Positions 47,230 to 58,400 of a stretch of 64,000 nucleotides of DNA are shown piece after piece. A program made the translations under genes and the position numbers. The notes below the pieces were generated by a model. The model saw only the letters and a program-made list of their open reading frames with translations. It had not been told where the DNA came from and did not search any database. Within the stretch, counting starts at the first letter, position 1; every line of letters starts with the position of its first letter. The stretch spans positions 157,124,731-157,188,730 of the forward strand of contig CM042693.1 in assembly GCA_023614405.1 (NCBI GenBank), written 5' to 3'. The stretch is from Avena insularis. Lineage: Eukaryota > Streptophyta > Magnoliopsida > Poales > Poaceae.

Positions 47230-48891
47230 ATCAAGTTTGTGAGAGCTTTAATCACTAATTTTCACATAACAAGTTTAATTTGGAAGATAAATAAAAACAT
47301 GAATATACTTGGAATGGTGTAACACACCATGCATAGGAATTTATAGTGGACTCTTTGGAATAACTTTGTTTCTTGGGAGTTGGATGCACGAGTAGAGCTC
47401 ATACTCAGTACAAGTGGAGGCTAGCAAAAGACTGGGAGCGACCAACTAAGTGAGCAATAATGGCCATAATCATGCAAAGCAACAAAACATTATTAACTAA
47501 AGCATAAAGTGATATCACAAGTCAAAAACTAAATGATCATAGAGGCTAAGGTGACTGGTTCATAGTCTTAACATGGTGTAATCATGTGCCAAGTCAACCC
47601 AAATAAAGCATCAAAGGAGTATGCTAAAACAACGCATGATTCTTCCAAGGCACATTAAGCAATCTCAATTGTTTGTAACAAGTCATGCTACAACAATAAT
47701 AACTAAGCATAAGGTCAAAGAAACATCTAGCATGACATGATAAAGTTTAAGACACAGTCAAAGCAAGCTCCTTTTTGTACCACCTAAGCATGAAGTTTCC
47801 TACTCTTTTCCAACACCAATCGACTTATTTGAAACAACTCACAAAGATAATAATCAATAAAGGTAAGAGAGCTTGTCTCACCTAACTACAAATAAGAACT
47901 AAGAATTTCTAAGCAGAAAGCATGAGAAAACTAAAGCTAAACGTAGTGCTAGCAAAAGAGAACACTCACAACACAATAAGAGTGAAAACTAAAGTGTTCT
48001 AAACAATTAAAACAGAGCGTGTTCTCTACAAAAGAAGTGTGTTGGGGGTCCAACCAATTTATTGCAACAAACAAAACAAAACAAAACAAAACAAAAAACA
48101 AAAAAAGACGCTCCAAGAACAACATAATAGTGCATGAAGCAATATAAATAAAGTGTCTAGAAAGAAGACCTGAGATTTTTATTGATGAAGAAGGGGATGC
48201 CTTGGGCATCCCCAAGCTTTGACGCTTGTACCTCTTGAATATTTCTTGGGGTGACACGGGTGGCATCCCCAAGCTTGAGCTTTTGTCCATTCTTCATCTC
48301 ATCACATCATTATTCCCCTACACTTGAAAATTTCCTTCATACAAAACTTCACACAATCTTCATTAGCAACATTAGTGTATACAAGATAATCAGTCTTTGG
48401 GTTCAGTTTCGATACGAGTAAAACTTCCATTAAAACATAAGATACTATAGCAACTCCTTTTAAAAGCTCAGGTGATCAAAGGGAACTCAAATAGAAACCG
48501 ATAAGAGGCAAATGCAAATAATGGCAGAAATCTATCAAAACAGACCAGCAGGTAAAGACCGATTTTTTCGAAGACTTTCTGTTGCTCAAATCGAAAAATG
48601 CTAAACTAACGAAAGTTAGATAATAATCTTGGGAATAATCACAAAATATTATAGCTCAATCCAACGTACTGGGATTTTCACGAATTTTTACAGTGAAGCA
48701 CGGAAATCTGTTTCGGGACAGCAACTTCCCCAAATCTTTCTTCCCTCTCATTAGAGGTTATTCTTGGCACAAAAACCACACAGAAAGGATAAGGAGAGGT
48801 TATTACAGAAGTAATAACTTCCAAGACTCAACAAAATAAAAACCTTCTAAAATTTGGGTTATCTCCCAATTAGTACTTTTCTTTAACGCCT
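47230..48891 (-). other. Non-coding internal region of Athila-3
   Basis: The first 200 bases repeat the reverse complement of window positions 1-290. Later parts align with Athila-2 (about 48100-48900 with 22750-23545). Frames here are short and unconvincing. A short AAAAC microsatellite sits at 48072-48095. Confidence 0.75.
48072..48095. repeat. (AAAAC)n microsatellite
   Basis: About five consecutive AAAAC units within an A-rich stretch that has a related, less regular counterpart at 22700-22760 in Athila-2. Confidence 0.85.
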
Positions 48892-49137
48892 TTAAGTTAG
48901 GCTTGATAGTTTGAGAAGATGCTCACATAAGAAATATGAATTGAAGTAAAAGAGAGCATCAAAAAGCAAATTCAAAACACATTTAAGTCTAACACACTTC
49001 CTATGCATAGGAATCTTGTACGCAAATAAATTCACAAAGAACAAAGTGACAAGCAAAGGAAGATAAAACAAGAGTAACTTCAAAATTTTCAACATAAAGA
49101 GGGGAAACTTAGTATAATTGAGATGCGTAACTTTCAA
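48892..49137 (-). pseudogene. Short hydrophobic reading frame, unknown
   Basis: 81 codons, with a Leu/Phe-rich run (MLKILKLLLFYLPLLVTLFF) that could span a membrane and a second hydrophobic stretch near the end (NLLFDALFYFNSYFL). It lies just downstream of the acidic frame at 49190-49744 but in another frame, so it may be the continuation of the same gene after a frameshift or a chance frame in AT-rich DNA. No family recognised and no function proposed. Confidence 0.35.
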
Positions 49138-49189
49138 AATAAAGAGGGGAAACTTAATATTGAAATACTTAAAACCATGTTCCCCTCTC

Positions 49190-49744
49190 TCATAATAACT
49201 TTCTTAAAACATTATCATGAATAAACTTAACAATATAACTATCACATAAAACATTCTTATCATGAGCTACATGCATAAAATTATTATTACTCTCCACATA
49301 AGCATAGTCATTCTTATTAATTTTAGTGGGATCAAATTCAATAAAATAGCTATCATTATCATTCTCATCACCATAATCATCAAATATAGGAGGCATATTG
49401 TAATCATAATTAATTTTATCCTCAATAGTAGGCGGACTGAAAATGTAATATTCATCATTGTAATCATCATATATTGGAGGTATAGTATCATCAAAGAAAA
49501 TTTTCTCCTCTAAAACTAGGGAACTAAAAAGATAATTTTCATAAAAACTAGCTTAACCAAGCTTAGATGTTCCCATAGCATTAGCAATAATGGTGTTCAA
49601 AGAATTCATACTAATAACAATACTATTAGCATGCAAATAAAGTTCCATAGGTTTTTTAATTTTCTCTATAAACACTTCATGTCCTAACTCAAGATAAATA
49701 CTATAAATCTCTCTCAATTTTTTGTTGTTTTCCTTTAAGCCTAA
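49190..49744 (-). pseudogene. Decayed acidic reading frame of unknown function in Athila-3
   Basis: Open for about 184 codons on the minus strand apart from one TAA at 49553-49555. The first part resembles a helix-forming segment (LREIYSIYLELGHEVFIEKIKK). After the stop comes a strongly acidic, Tyr/Asp/Asn-rich part containing two copies of a PPI-x-DDY motif (PPIYDDYNDEYY and PPIFDDYGDENDND) about 30 residues apart. The end reads HDKNVLCDSYIV...RKLL. It begins about 140 bases after the primer site, where gag would be, but shows no gag domain, zinc knuckle or protease motif. I do not recognise the family; it could be an element-specific accessory protein. Confidence 0.55.
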
Positions 49745-49880
49745 CTAGTGAAAATAAAAACAAGAAACAAAAAGATATAATTGCAGAATCTAAAGGAAAT
49801 AACTTCGAGCACTCACACACCAGCAACAGTACTAGAAGATAGCTTAGTAGCCAGAGGATGTGAGTACCTTTTACCTTACC

Positions 49881-49898
49881 TCCCCGGCAACGACTCCA
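49881..49898 (-). other. Primer-binding site, tRNA-Asp like, Athila-3
   Basis: Minus strand TGGAGTCGTTGCCGGGGA, ten bases from the LTR end. It matches the complement of plant tRNA-Asp except at two or three positions (GAGTC in place of GCGCC). Confidence 0.75.
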
Positions 49899-49908
49899 GA
49901 AAAGAGCT

Positions 49909-51279
49909 TGATGTCTATGCACGCTTCTATTCGTGTAGACAGTGTTGGGCCTCCAAGTGCAGAGGTTTGTAGAACAGCAGCAAGTTTCCCTTAAGTGGAT
50001 TACCCACGAACTCAGGGAGAAAGTGGTAAAAGGTATCCCTCTCAAGCAACCCTACAATCAAGATACAAGAAGTCTCTTGTGTCCCCAACACACCCAATAC
50101 ACTTGTCAGGTGTATAGCTGCTCTAGTTCGGTAAAGAGATAGTGAAATACAAGTAATATGGATAATTATAAGTGGTAATTGCAATCTGAAATAAAGATGG
50201 CAGCAAGCAAACATGTAACAGGACTGGATGTAAATGGTGTTTCAATACTTAGAAACAAGGCCTAGGGATCATACTTTCACTAGTTACACTCTCATATAAA
50301 TATCTTCCCTTCATTATGCTACTCTAAACTACTCTCCGGTTGGATAACTCTAATCCATGATAGGGCTACAAAAGCTCTCCTTAAAGTTTGCATTACCCAT
50401 ATAGGTAACCCCACACTGTCACCTTGAGCGCTAGATGGTTCCCAAAAACACCACAATTTCATAGAGACATCCAACTCAAAATATAACTCATGATAAGTAT
50501 TTCTATAATCTTTAGCCTAAGTGCCACATTGTGTGCACACTGTCAACTTTACACACATGGGAATAACCGTAGATTACAATTAAAGCACTTGAGTAGCAGA
50601 GTATATCTACTTGATTACAAAGCTCATGACCACAATAAGATCACGCATAGAGAGAGAGATGAACACATAGCTACCGGTAGAGCCCTTAGCCTCGAGGGAG
50701 AACTACTCCCTCCTCATCATGGGAGTCAGAAACGGCGATGGAGATGGTGGTGGAGATCGATGGAGATGGCTCCGAGGGCAATTGCCCGTCCCGGCAGGGT
50801 ACCGGAACAGAGAATTTTGTCCGCCGAATTTCCCCTTCGGTGGTGGCGGTGCTACGGAACTTTTTGTGGATATCTGATCCGCGTAGGGTTTAAATCTCGG
50901 GGAGACGTATATGTAGGCGAAAGGGAAAGGTCGGTGGAGCCTCGAGGGGCCCACACCACCTGGTGGCGTGCCCCTGGCCGCGTCACTATATGGTGTGGCC
51001 ACCACGTGGCTCCACTTTGTCTCCCCTTCGGTCTCCATGTCATGTCTGGTAAAATAATGACTTTCGCTTTTGTTCCATCCAAGTCTGAGAATATTTCCTT
51101 ACTAGCATTTCTGAAACCAAAAACAATAGAAAACAGGCAACTGGCACTACGGCATCTTGTCAATAGGTTAGTTCCAGAAAATGTATAAAAATACCTCAAA
51201 GTGTAGACAAAACATAAGAAGTTGATACAAAACAAGCATGGAGCATCAAAAATTATAGATACGTTTACGACGTATCAGG
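49909..51279 (-). repeat. Athila-3 5' LTR (1371 bp)
   Basis: Coding-strand start TGATACGTCGTAAACG at 51279, end GACATCA at 49909. Similar to the Athila-1 LTR over the first 200 bases. The GC-rich part (50690-51040) gives frames that are not considered genes. Confidence 0.88.
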
Positions 51280-51559
51280 AGTGTGCCTCGGCCGGGTCAA
51301 ACCTAGACGATTCATTAGTGATTGCAAGGGAAAATAAGATGATTCAGGAATTGGCAGCTTTGGCTCAGTCGGCACAGCTGAATATGCCAGCACTGGCCAA
51401 GCCACATGGGAGTGTCTCTTTTCAGCCGACTAAGGACACCAAGAAGATCCAAATTGATTAACAGTTCCCAGAGCGCACAATCACTATTGGTGTCGGCCTC
51501 AATAGTAAATAGGAAAGCGAGCTTGCAGCTTCCTCCGTGAGAATCGGGATATCTTTGCT
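51280..51559 (+). pseudogene. Tat pol fragment upstream of reverse transcriptase
   Basis: Plus-strand coding traces with stops. PTKDTKKIQID and QFPERTITIGVGLN are the conserved linker before the Tat reverse transcriptase, where the element usually reads between protease and polymerase. No protease active site is seen, so the upstream part is missing. Confidence 0.65.
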
Positions 51560-52672
51560 TTGTCCACTCAGGATCTACAAGGTGTGCCGAGGGAGCTGGC
51601 AGAGCACTCTTTGCATGTTAGGACGGATGCAAGGCCGGTGAAGCAACCTCTCTGCTGCTTCACCGAGGATAGGACAAAAATAATTAGGGATGATATAGCT
51701 TGGCTCCTTGCAGCTGGGTTCATAATGGAAGTGCTTCATCCGGATTGGCTCTCTAATCCAGTGCTGGTAGAGAAAAGGAAAGATGATATGAATGTAGCGA
51801 TGGTGTGGCATATGTGTATCGACTACACCAACCTGAACAAAGCATGCCCAAAGGATCCATTTCCTTTGCCGAGGATAGATCAGGTTATTGATTCGACCGC
51901 TGGTTGTGAGTTACTATCATTTGTAGACGTGTACTCTGGTAACCACCAGATACCATTAAATTCGACCGATCAAATAAAGATTATATTAATTACCCCATAC
52001 GAGGCGTATTGCTATCATACCATGTCATTCGGCTTACGTAATGCAGGGGCAACATATCAAAGATGCATGCAAAAATGCTTACATGATCAAATTGGCAAAA
52101 ATGTCCAAGCATATGTTGATGACGTGGTAATAAAAAATAAAGAAAGTCACACACTACTAGATGATATCCGGCAGACATTCGCGAATCTAAGGAGATTCCG
52201 AATGAAGCTTAATCTGGGAAAATGCACCTTTGGTGTTCTGGCCAGAAAATTACTCAGTTTCCTCGTGTCAAGCCGAGGTATCGAAGCAAATCCGACAAAG
52301 ATTCGGTCGGTAGAACGCATGAAGCTGCCGAAGTGCCTCAACAATGTCCAAAAGTTCACATGTTGCTTGGCATCGTTGAGTCGGTTCGTAAGTCAGCTTG
52401 GAGAAAATGCATTTCCCTTATATCAATTAATGAAAAAGTCGGATAAATTTATCTGGAAACCACAAGCTGATAACACTTTTCATGAACTAAAAAAAATGCT
52501 AGCTTTTGCACCTGTGTTAGCTTTACTACTATCTAGACAACTGATTTTGCTCTACATAGCAGCGACCAACCGAGTCGTGAGTGTTGTGGTAGTAGTGGAG
52601 AGTGACGAGGAATGTAAGTCGGTGCAGAGGACAGTATATTACCTAAGCGAGGTACTCTCATCTTCAAAATAG
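51560..52672 (+). pseudogene. Tat reverse transcriptase
   Basis: 370 open codons: HSLHVRTDARPVKQ, then the fingers (VWHMCIDYTNLNKACPKDPFPLPRID), the first catalytic Asp in FVDVYSGNHQIPL, and the active site AYVDDVVIK. FGLRNAGATYQR and the thumb/connection follow, ending YYLSEVLSSSK before a TAG. The YVDD and Asp residues are intact. The N-terminal Met is internal to the polyprotein (frame shift near 51555). Confidence 0.92.
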
Positions 52673-53225
52673 AACTACCCCCATTATCAAAAAATGGCGT
52701 ACGGAGTATATATGTCGGCAAAAAAGCTGAAGCATTACTTTGAGGAACACCCTATAATGTGATATGTGAAGCACCAATTTCCGAGACAATAGGAAATAGA
52801 GATGCAAGTGGCCGAATAGCCAAATGGGCAATTGAGCTAGCCCCTTATGCTCCACAATTTGATAGAAGAGAATCAAGTCTCGGGCTGAAATGTAATATGA
52901 GCCGCCCTTGCCTGATCCGAACTATTGGAGAATGCACTTTGATGGGTCAAAGCTGAAAAACGGATTAGGTGCCAGGATAGTGCTCACCTCACCTAAGAAA
53001 TATCAGGTAAAATATGTGTTACAAATACACTTTGCTGCATCGAATAACGTAGCTGAATATGAGGCACTGGTCCATGGCTTAAAGGTAGCAAAATACATTG
53101 GCATACGTCGGATACAATGTTTTGGTGATTCGGACTTAGTGGTCCAACAAGTATCAGGTCATTGGGATGCACTGGATGCTAATATGACACTGTACAGATT
53201 TCATCTGCAGAATATAAGCAGGTAG
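52673..53225 (+). pseudogene. Tat RNase H remnant and second (archaeal-type) RNase H
   Basis: 52673-52880 holds a stop-ridden end of the normal RNase H (KMAYGVYMSAKKLKHYFEEHP). From about 52908 a second RNase H reads MHFDGSKLKNGLGARIVL (first Asp), NVAEYEALVHGL (Glu) and FGDSDLVVQQVSG (Asp), with all three acids present. A second RNase H after the first is a marker of the Tat lineage of Gypsy elements. The function of the extra domain is thought to be primer removal or RNA degradation during reverse transcription. Confidence 0.85.
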
Positions 53226-53627
53226 TTTGACGGATGTGAGTTCCATCATGTACCCATGGCATAAAATGATGTAGCCAACACATTGTCAAAACTCGGCTCA
53301 TCCAGGCAGTCCATCCCACCCAGCATATCCCTTGAACACCTCAGAAAACCATCAATTATACCATAACCTGAATACGAATCAATTCGTATCTCGGCCAGCG
53401 CGGCATCCGAGGTTGACCCAATGGACATAGAAGGAAGGATTAATCCGAATAACCCGGGGAATGACTAGGCACACCTGGGGACTGCCTCACAGAACCCGGG
53501 GACTGGTCAGCTTTATCCGGCAGAGGTTATGTCGGCAGATGTGATGGAGATTGATGAAATAGCTACCCCGGCACATGAAGTAACAGAATGGGCATGGCCA
53601 ATCTTCCTATTTTTGAAATATTAAATT
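53226..53627 (+). other. Tat inter-domain linker, broken
   Basis: Continues the polyprotein with several stops. A short fragment NDVANTLSKLGSS is readable, then a Pro/Ser/Ile-rich region and AHEVTEWAWPIF. It links the second RNase H to integrase. Confidence 0.55.
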
Positions 53628-54855
53628 TTGCCGAGTGATGAAGTCCTCGCTAAGAAAATCCAAATAAAGGCCAAGGCCTATACCATAATAAATAAGGAGC
53701 TATACAAGAGAAGTGTCACCAGTATTCTGCAGAGATGCGTTGATCCGGCAGAAGGCCGAGAGATCCTACTAGATATCCATCAAGGTGAATGTGGGCATCA
53801 TGCTTCATCTCGAGCCTTAGTTGCCAAAGCATTCATGCATGGATTTTATTGGCCTAGTGCTCTGCAAGAGGTAGAGGAACTAGTGAAAAATGTAATGGCT
53901 GCCAAAGATATGCAAGCAAATTTCATATGCCTGCATACAAGTTAAAAACCATACCAATCACTTGGCCATTTGTTGTGTGGTGCTTGGACATGGTCGGACC
54001 ATTTAAGCTGGCTCGTGGTGGCATGACCCCTATTTTGGTCATGGTTGATAAATTCACAAAGTGGATTGAGGTAAAGCCAATAAGAAAGTGTGATGCGCCC
54101 ACATCAGTGAGATTCCTCGGGGATGTAATCCTGAGATATGGGTACCCACATAGTAGCATAACTAATAATGGCACAAACTTTGCTGAAGGAGCATTTTCTC
54201 GATTCTGCCGAGATAATAAGATAAGACTCGATGTTGCATCAGTCGCACATCCCGCATCGAATGGGCAAGTAGAAAGATCCAACTGACTAGTATTGTCCGA
54301 GATAAAACCCCGGCTCATTGAGCAGATGCAAAGATCAGTGGGGTGTTGTATTGAGGAGCTCCTGGCCGTGTTATGGAGCTTGAGGACAACTCCAAATCGA
54401 TCAACGGGCTATGCACCATTTTTTCTATTATATGGGGCAGAAGTTGTATTACCAGACGACATAGTGCATGATTCGCCTAGAGTAACCCAATACAGAGAAG
54501 CCTAAGTGAATGAAATATCCCGAAAAATGATGTTGATTTGCTAGAAGAGGCAAGAGAATTGGCATTGTCTAGATCTATCATATATCAACAAAACCTTAGG
54601 CGTTATCATAGCAAGAAAGTGAAACCCCGAGTCTTTCGAGAGGGAGATCTGGTGCTTCGGCTCATGCAGCGTATAGCCGGCATGCATAAACTAGCACCTA
54701 CATGGGAGGGTCCATTTCTTGTGAGCAAAGCACCGCACAATGATGCATATTATCTTATAGATGCTCAAGTGCAGGAGAAGAATAAGGCAGACAGGTCAGG
54801 TGAAGAATCAAAGAGGCCATGGAATGTAGTTTTACTTTGTCCATTTTACACTTAG
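53628..54855 (+). pseudogene. Tat integrase
   Basis: Zinc domain at 53628-53945: LLDIHQGECGHHASSRALVAKAF has the His pair, but the Cys pair expected after LVKN is replaced by VMAAK. After a frame shift near 53930 the core reads WCLDMVGPFKLA (first Asp), then SITNNGTNF, where the second catalytic Asp is Asn, and NGQVERSN (Glu). Stops follow near 54286 and 54505. The C-terminal part at 54538-54855 (VFREGDLVLRLMQ, LAPTWEGPFLVSKAP, YYLIDAQ) is well preserved. A catalytic residue and the zinc site are both lost. Confidence 0.88.
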
Positions 54856-55468
54856 CTGAAGTGTATGTATCACGATCTCTCATATGTCGGACTGTATGCC
54901 GGCAATGAGCTAATGAATGAAACTTCGGCACCTTGAGCTGTAACTTGGGGACTGCCTTAACAAAATTGTCTCTTATGCATTTATCTTTTATATGTTGGCT
55001 GGATTAAGTTTCCTTACCCAAAGGGGGTTAGTAATGTGTCAGCAACAAAGGCCAACTCTTCGACTTGCTGCTGTCCAAAAATAGGATTCATGGCAAGCAA
55101 GAGAAAAGCCGGAAATTGTGGAACACATGAAAAACGACTAAGGGAGGAAGAGTACGCGAGCCGACTCATGTTTTGACTAACCCTTGTATTTAAATTTCTT
55201 TACTTATTTTCTAAAGTCATTTTGAGCTTATTATCCAAATTTCTAAGTATTTTTGATTCGGTTTGTTAATATCGGACCCATAAGTCGAAGCCAAAAAATG
55301 GTAGACGTGGGTCAAATGAAAGATCCGGAAGAACAAGAAACATGAAACTCAGGGACTACGCCAAAAAGGGTTCAATATTTACATACTCGGTAGTAGCAAA
55401 ATAATTCGGATTGTATATTGCATCTTGCACCTGGCATACCAGGGGTGTAATGAAATTTTAAGTTCTTA
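54856..55468 (+). other. Tat 3' non-coding region
   Basis: Downstream of integrase with no gene. Contains phrases such as TTGGGGACTG also found at 53480. Tat elements often have long 3' untranslated regions. No LTR start of the TGTTGGGGGG type occurs before Gypsy-4, so the 3' LTR is outside or lost. Confidence 0.6.
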
Positions 55469-58400
55469 TGCCTAAGGCACCCCAGATTTATAGTCCGGGA
55501 TAACCCATTATGCAGACCACCATGATCCCATGATCAGTGACTTGTGGGGCATAATCGACATAGTATCAAAGTACACATCCATTATAGTACTGAACAACAA
55601 GTCTTACATAGATAGTCATACAGAGGGGCCACATAGGCACAAATAGATAGTAGCAGTGGAAACACTAAACGCAGAAGACCCAAGTCATGCCATAGCCCAT
55701 AGGGTGCCGGACTCGGAGTAACGCCCTAGTTCGTGAAGTCATCATCGTAACCTTCGTTATTTCCATCTTCCTGCTCATAATCTGGCCAAGTAAATAGCCA
55801 GGGACAATGCCAGTGAGTACTTTGAATGTACTCGCAAACCACCTTAAGAGAACAATATAATAAAATATATGCAATTTGGCCGTGGTAGGATGGCTTCACG
55901 AGAGGTTCTTGTATAAACTAGTTTCTCTTGTAGACATAGCATGTCCCCATATCTTTGTTGAAAAACATTTGTAAAACATTTTGGAAACCTTTTTGAAATG
56001 TTTTAAGAAAACACTAGGATTGGGTCACCCATTTGTTTCTCCTTTCGGTCATCTCATGACCAAACTCCTTCCTCCATTTTCCCGACCATCCCATGGTCAA
56101 AACATTTTCGAGCCTTTTTCTTTTCCGAAGTCCGTTTTGAAAACAAAACCATTACCGCTATACAGCCGCTAGCACAACCATCCATGATCGAGGACTCGGC
56201 TATTCGAATAGATTTAAACTCTGCATTGGTTATACACTGTAGCCACACCATTCGATTACCCGTGCCTGATCCACACCGATCGTGGGTCAAATAACCGGTC
56301 AAGACCTTCTGAATGCCCTCTCCGGTACAAGTGCCTACCCTATGAGGTTAACCCCCTCAACACTGGGAGGCCCTATATAGTAACTAGCCAACCGGAGCGT
56401 GTTTTGCACCACGACGGGTGTGCGCTTTCAATGAGGGGCTCATAGTATCGCGCGGAGGCCCGTAGACCCTTTGTTCCTTCTCCCGGTCGATGCTACACAT
56501 GGACCACTGGACAGAGAAGGCCCACCCTCCGAGGATTGTTTACCCCTGTAGTAGTGTGAGGCGCCTATACCAGATTAGTCAAACTTCCAGCCCAGGCCCA
56601 TCCCATTCAAGAGTAATGTGGTTGCACGAGTTAATTGCGCTAGCTTCAAAACTGGCCAGCCCGGTTGTTTTCGTAAACATTTTTCCTCCTTCCTTTGCCT
56701 ACCTTTTTGTAAAACAAAACCTTTCTCAATTTCCAATCCACTTGGTAGGCCATGCCTCACCAAGGTTTTCACATAAAACATTTTTGTAAGTCTTTTCCCA
56801 GGGTCTTCCCATCCTACGCTTTTGTTTAGGCTAAAATGGGGTCTCCAAGGGGTTATGGTGTTAAACACCATCTACCATACTAAGGGTGGGTAGGTATCAT
56901 CAAGATGGGTTGTACCTAATGGTACTAGGGGGTAATAGTTTGGAGGAGCCAAACATTCCCCACATAACATAATATAATAAAACCATACAATTTGCATAAA
57001 CGGGTAGATAAAACATGCATAGATAAAATAATAGGACAAGGTGTATGAGCAAGAAGGTGGCTTGCCTTCGTTGGCAACTTGTCCCTAATCTCCTTCTTCC
57101 AGATACTCCCAATCACCTTCCTCGTATCTTTCCTCGTTCGTATCTATCGCCGCGAAAGAGAATAAACAAACAAGCAACACACCACACATTAAACACAGAA
57201 CAAACAGGGCAATCAGTACAGGATAACTATTTCACTTGGCAAACCCTATCACACAAATGTAGCTACTGAAATTAGCAAGACACCGCCATTGGAATCAACT
57301 AATTTGGGCAATCCTAACAATTTTGGTGAATGTAATAGTGAACCCTAGTCTAATCAAGCAATCAAGTGCTTTGACTCTGTTCTGCAAGTGAACAGGGATC
57401 AAAAGTAATATTGCTGCGTAGGTAACTGAATTACTAAACCAACCCAATTGGAATCATGAATTTAGCTCAAATGGTTGATTTATGGCAATTTATACACTGC
57501 AGAAAAGACTAGAAACACTCAAATAATTCCCAGTGCATAGATAATATCACTAAAAATATGACGTACTTGGGGTAAGTAGGTATGGGTGGTGCTCAACTCT
57601 TGGAGTTGGAATTAACCAAAAAGGGGCTTCACATAATCTTCTAGAATTTATGCAAGAAGCTTCTATACCAATCTTGCAAAATTTACCACAGGTGTTAAGC
57701 AACTCCTAAAAGTGTGATTTCAATTTTGTTGGATGGGTTGTTTGGAAAGGAAGGGCAAGGAGGTGGTTTCATATTTTTCTGACTTGCAGATAAATTACTA
57801 AAAATAAAACAGCGAAAACTGACTCATCTTACTCCAAAATGATCAAGGAAACTACAACCATTATTTTGGCGGGCTACTTGTGTGAGGTGGTGGAGATTTA
57901 TAGAGGCTAACCCCCAGATTTTGAATCCAGTCAAATGATGGTTTTGGTGATTTTTGGCAGATTTAAATCTACAGCACAACTTTCTGGGATTTAAATAAAT
58001 GGAAAAAGGGAAACGGGGCTAAGTGGATCTAGGGCCTGGCCAAGGCTCACGCAGAAGCTCGGCCGGCCCACTCGCGCATCAGCGTGCACGGGAGCTAGGA
58101 TTTCAAATCCCAATGAGGCCAGCGTCGGTCGGATCTGAAAAGATCCAACGGCCCAGGGCATGTCTTCCTCGCGAGGGTAGTATCGCCGCGACGAACCCTA
58201 GTGGCTACTGGGGAGGCTCACCTAGGGGCGGATCAGCATCGGGGATGGCGTGGTTTGACGCGGTCAGCGATGTGGATCCAAACGAGGGGCGGCAGCAGCG
58301 GCTTGGGCTCCTGGGACGGTCGGGGAACGGGCTCGCGACGTCGTTGTTCTCGCCTCCCTTCCGGCGACGCTCCCAGAGTTCCTGGGAAGGGGAGAAACGA

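Larger units (their letters stand above)
47230..51279 (-). mobile_element. Athila-3: Athila-like element, 5' part
   Basis: Minus-strand element with 5' LTR (49909-51279), a tRNA-Asp-like primer site, an unfamiliar decayed reading frame where gag should be, and internal non-coding DNA shared with Athila-1 and -2. It is cut at 47230 by the Gypsy-3 junction, so no 3' LTR is present. The right end at 51279 abuts Tat pol (GGAGTGTGCC). Confidence 0.85.
18981..55468 (+). mobile_element. Tat-lineage Gypsy element carrying nested insertions
   Basis: Assembled from four plus-strand pieces: 5' LTR part 1 (18981-19374), 5' LTR part 2 (38496-38892), gag fragment (38893-40453) and pol to 3' non-coding (51280-55468). 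The two LTR pieces join across Athila-2. Tat affiliation rests on a second RNase H domain downstream of the usual one and on the gag and integrase style. The rest of gag and the protease are missing between 40453 and 51280, and no 3' LTR is seen before Gypsy-4 begins at about 55469. Left flank ATGGC (18976-18980) should be duplicated beyond the window. Confidence 0.8.

Noticed and set aside
50490..51188. 232-codon plus-strand frame
   Set aside because: Antisense to the Athila-3 LTR; its last third is merely the complement of the conserved LTR start.
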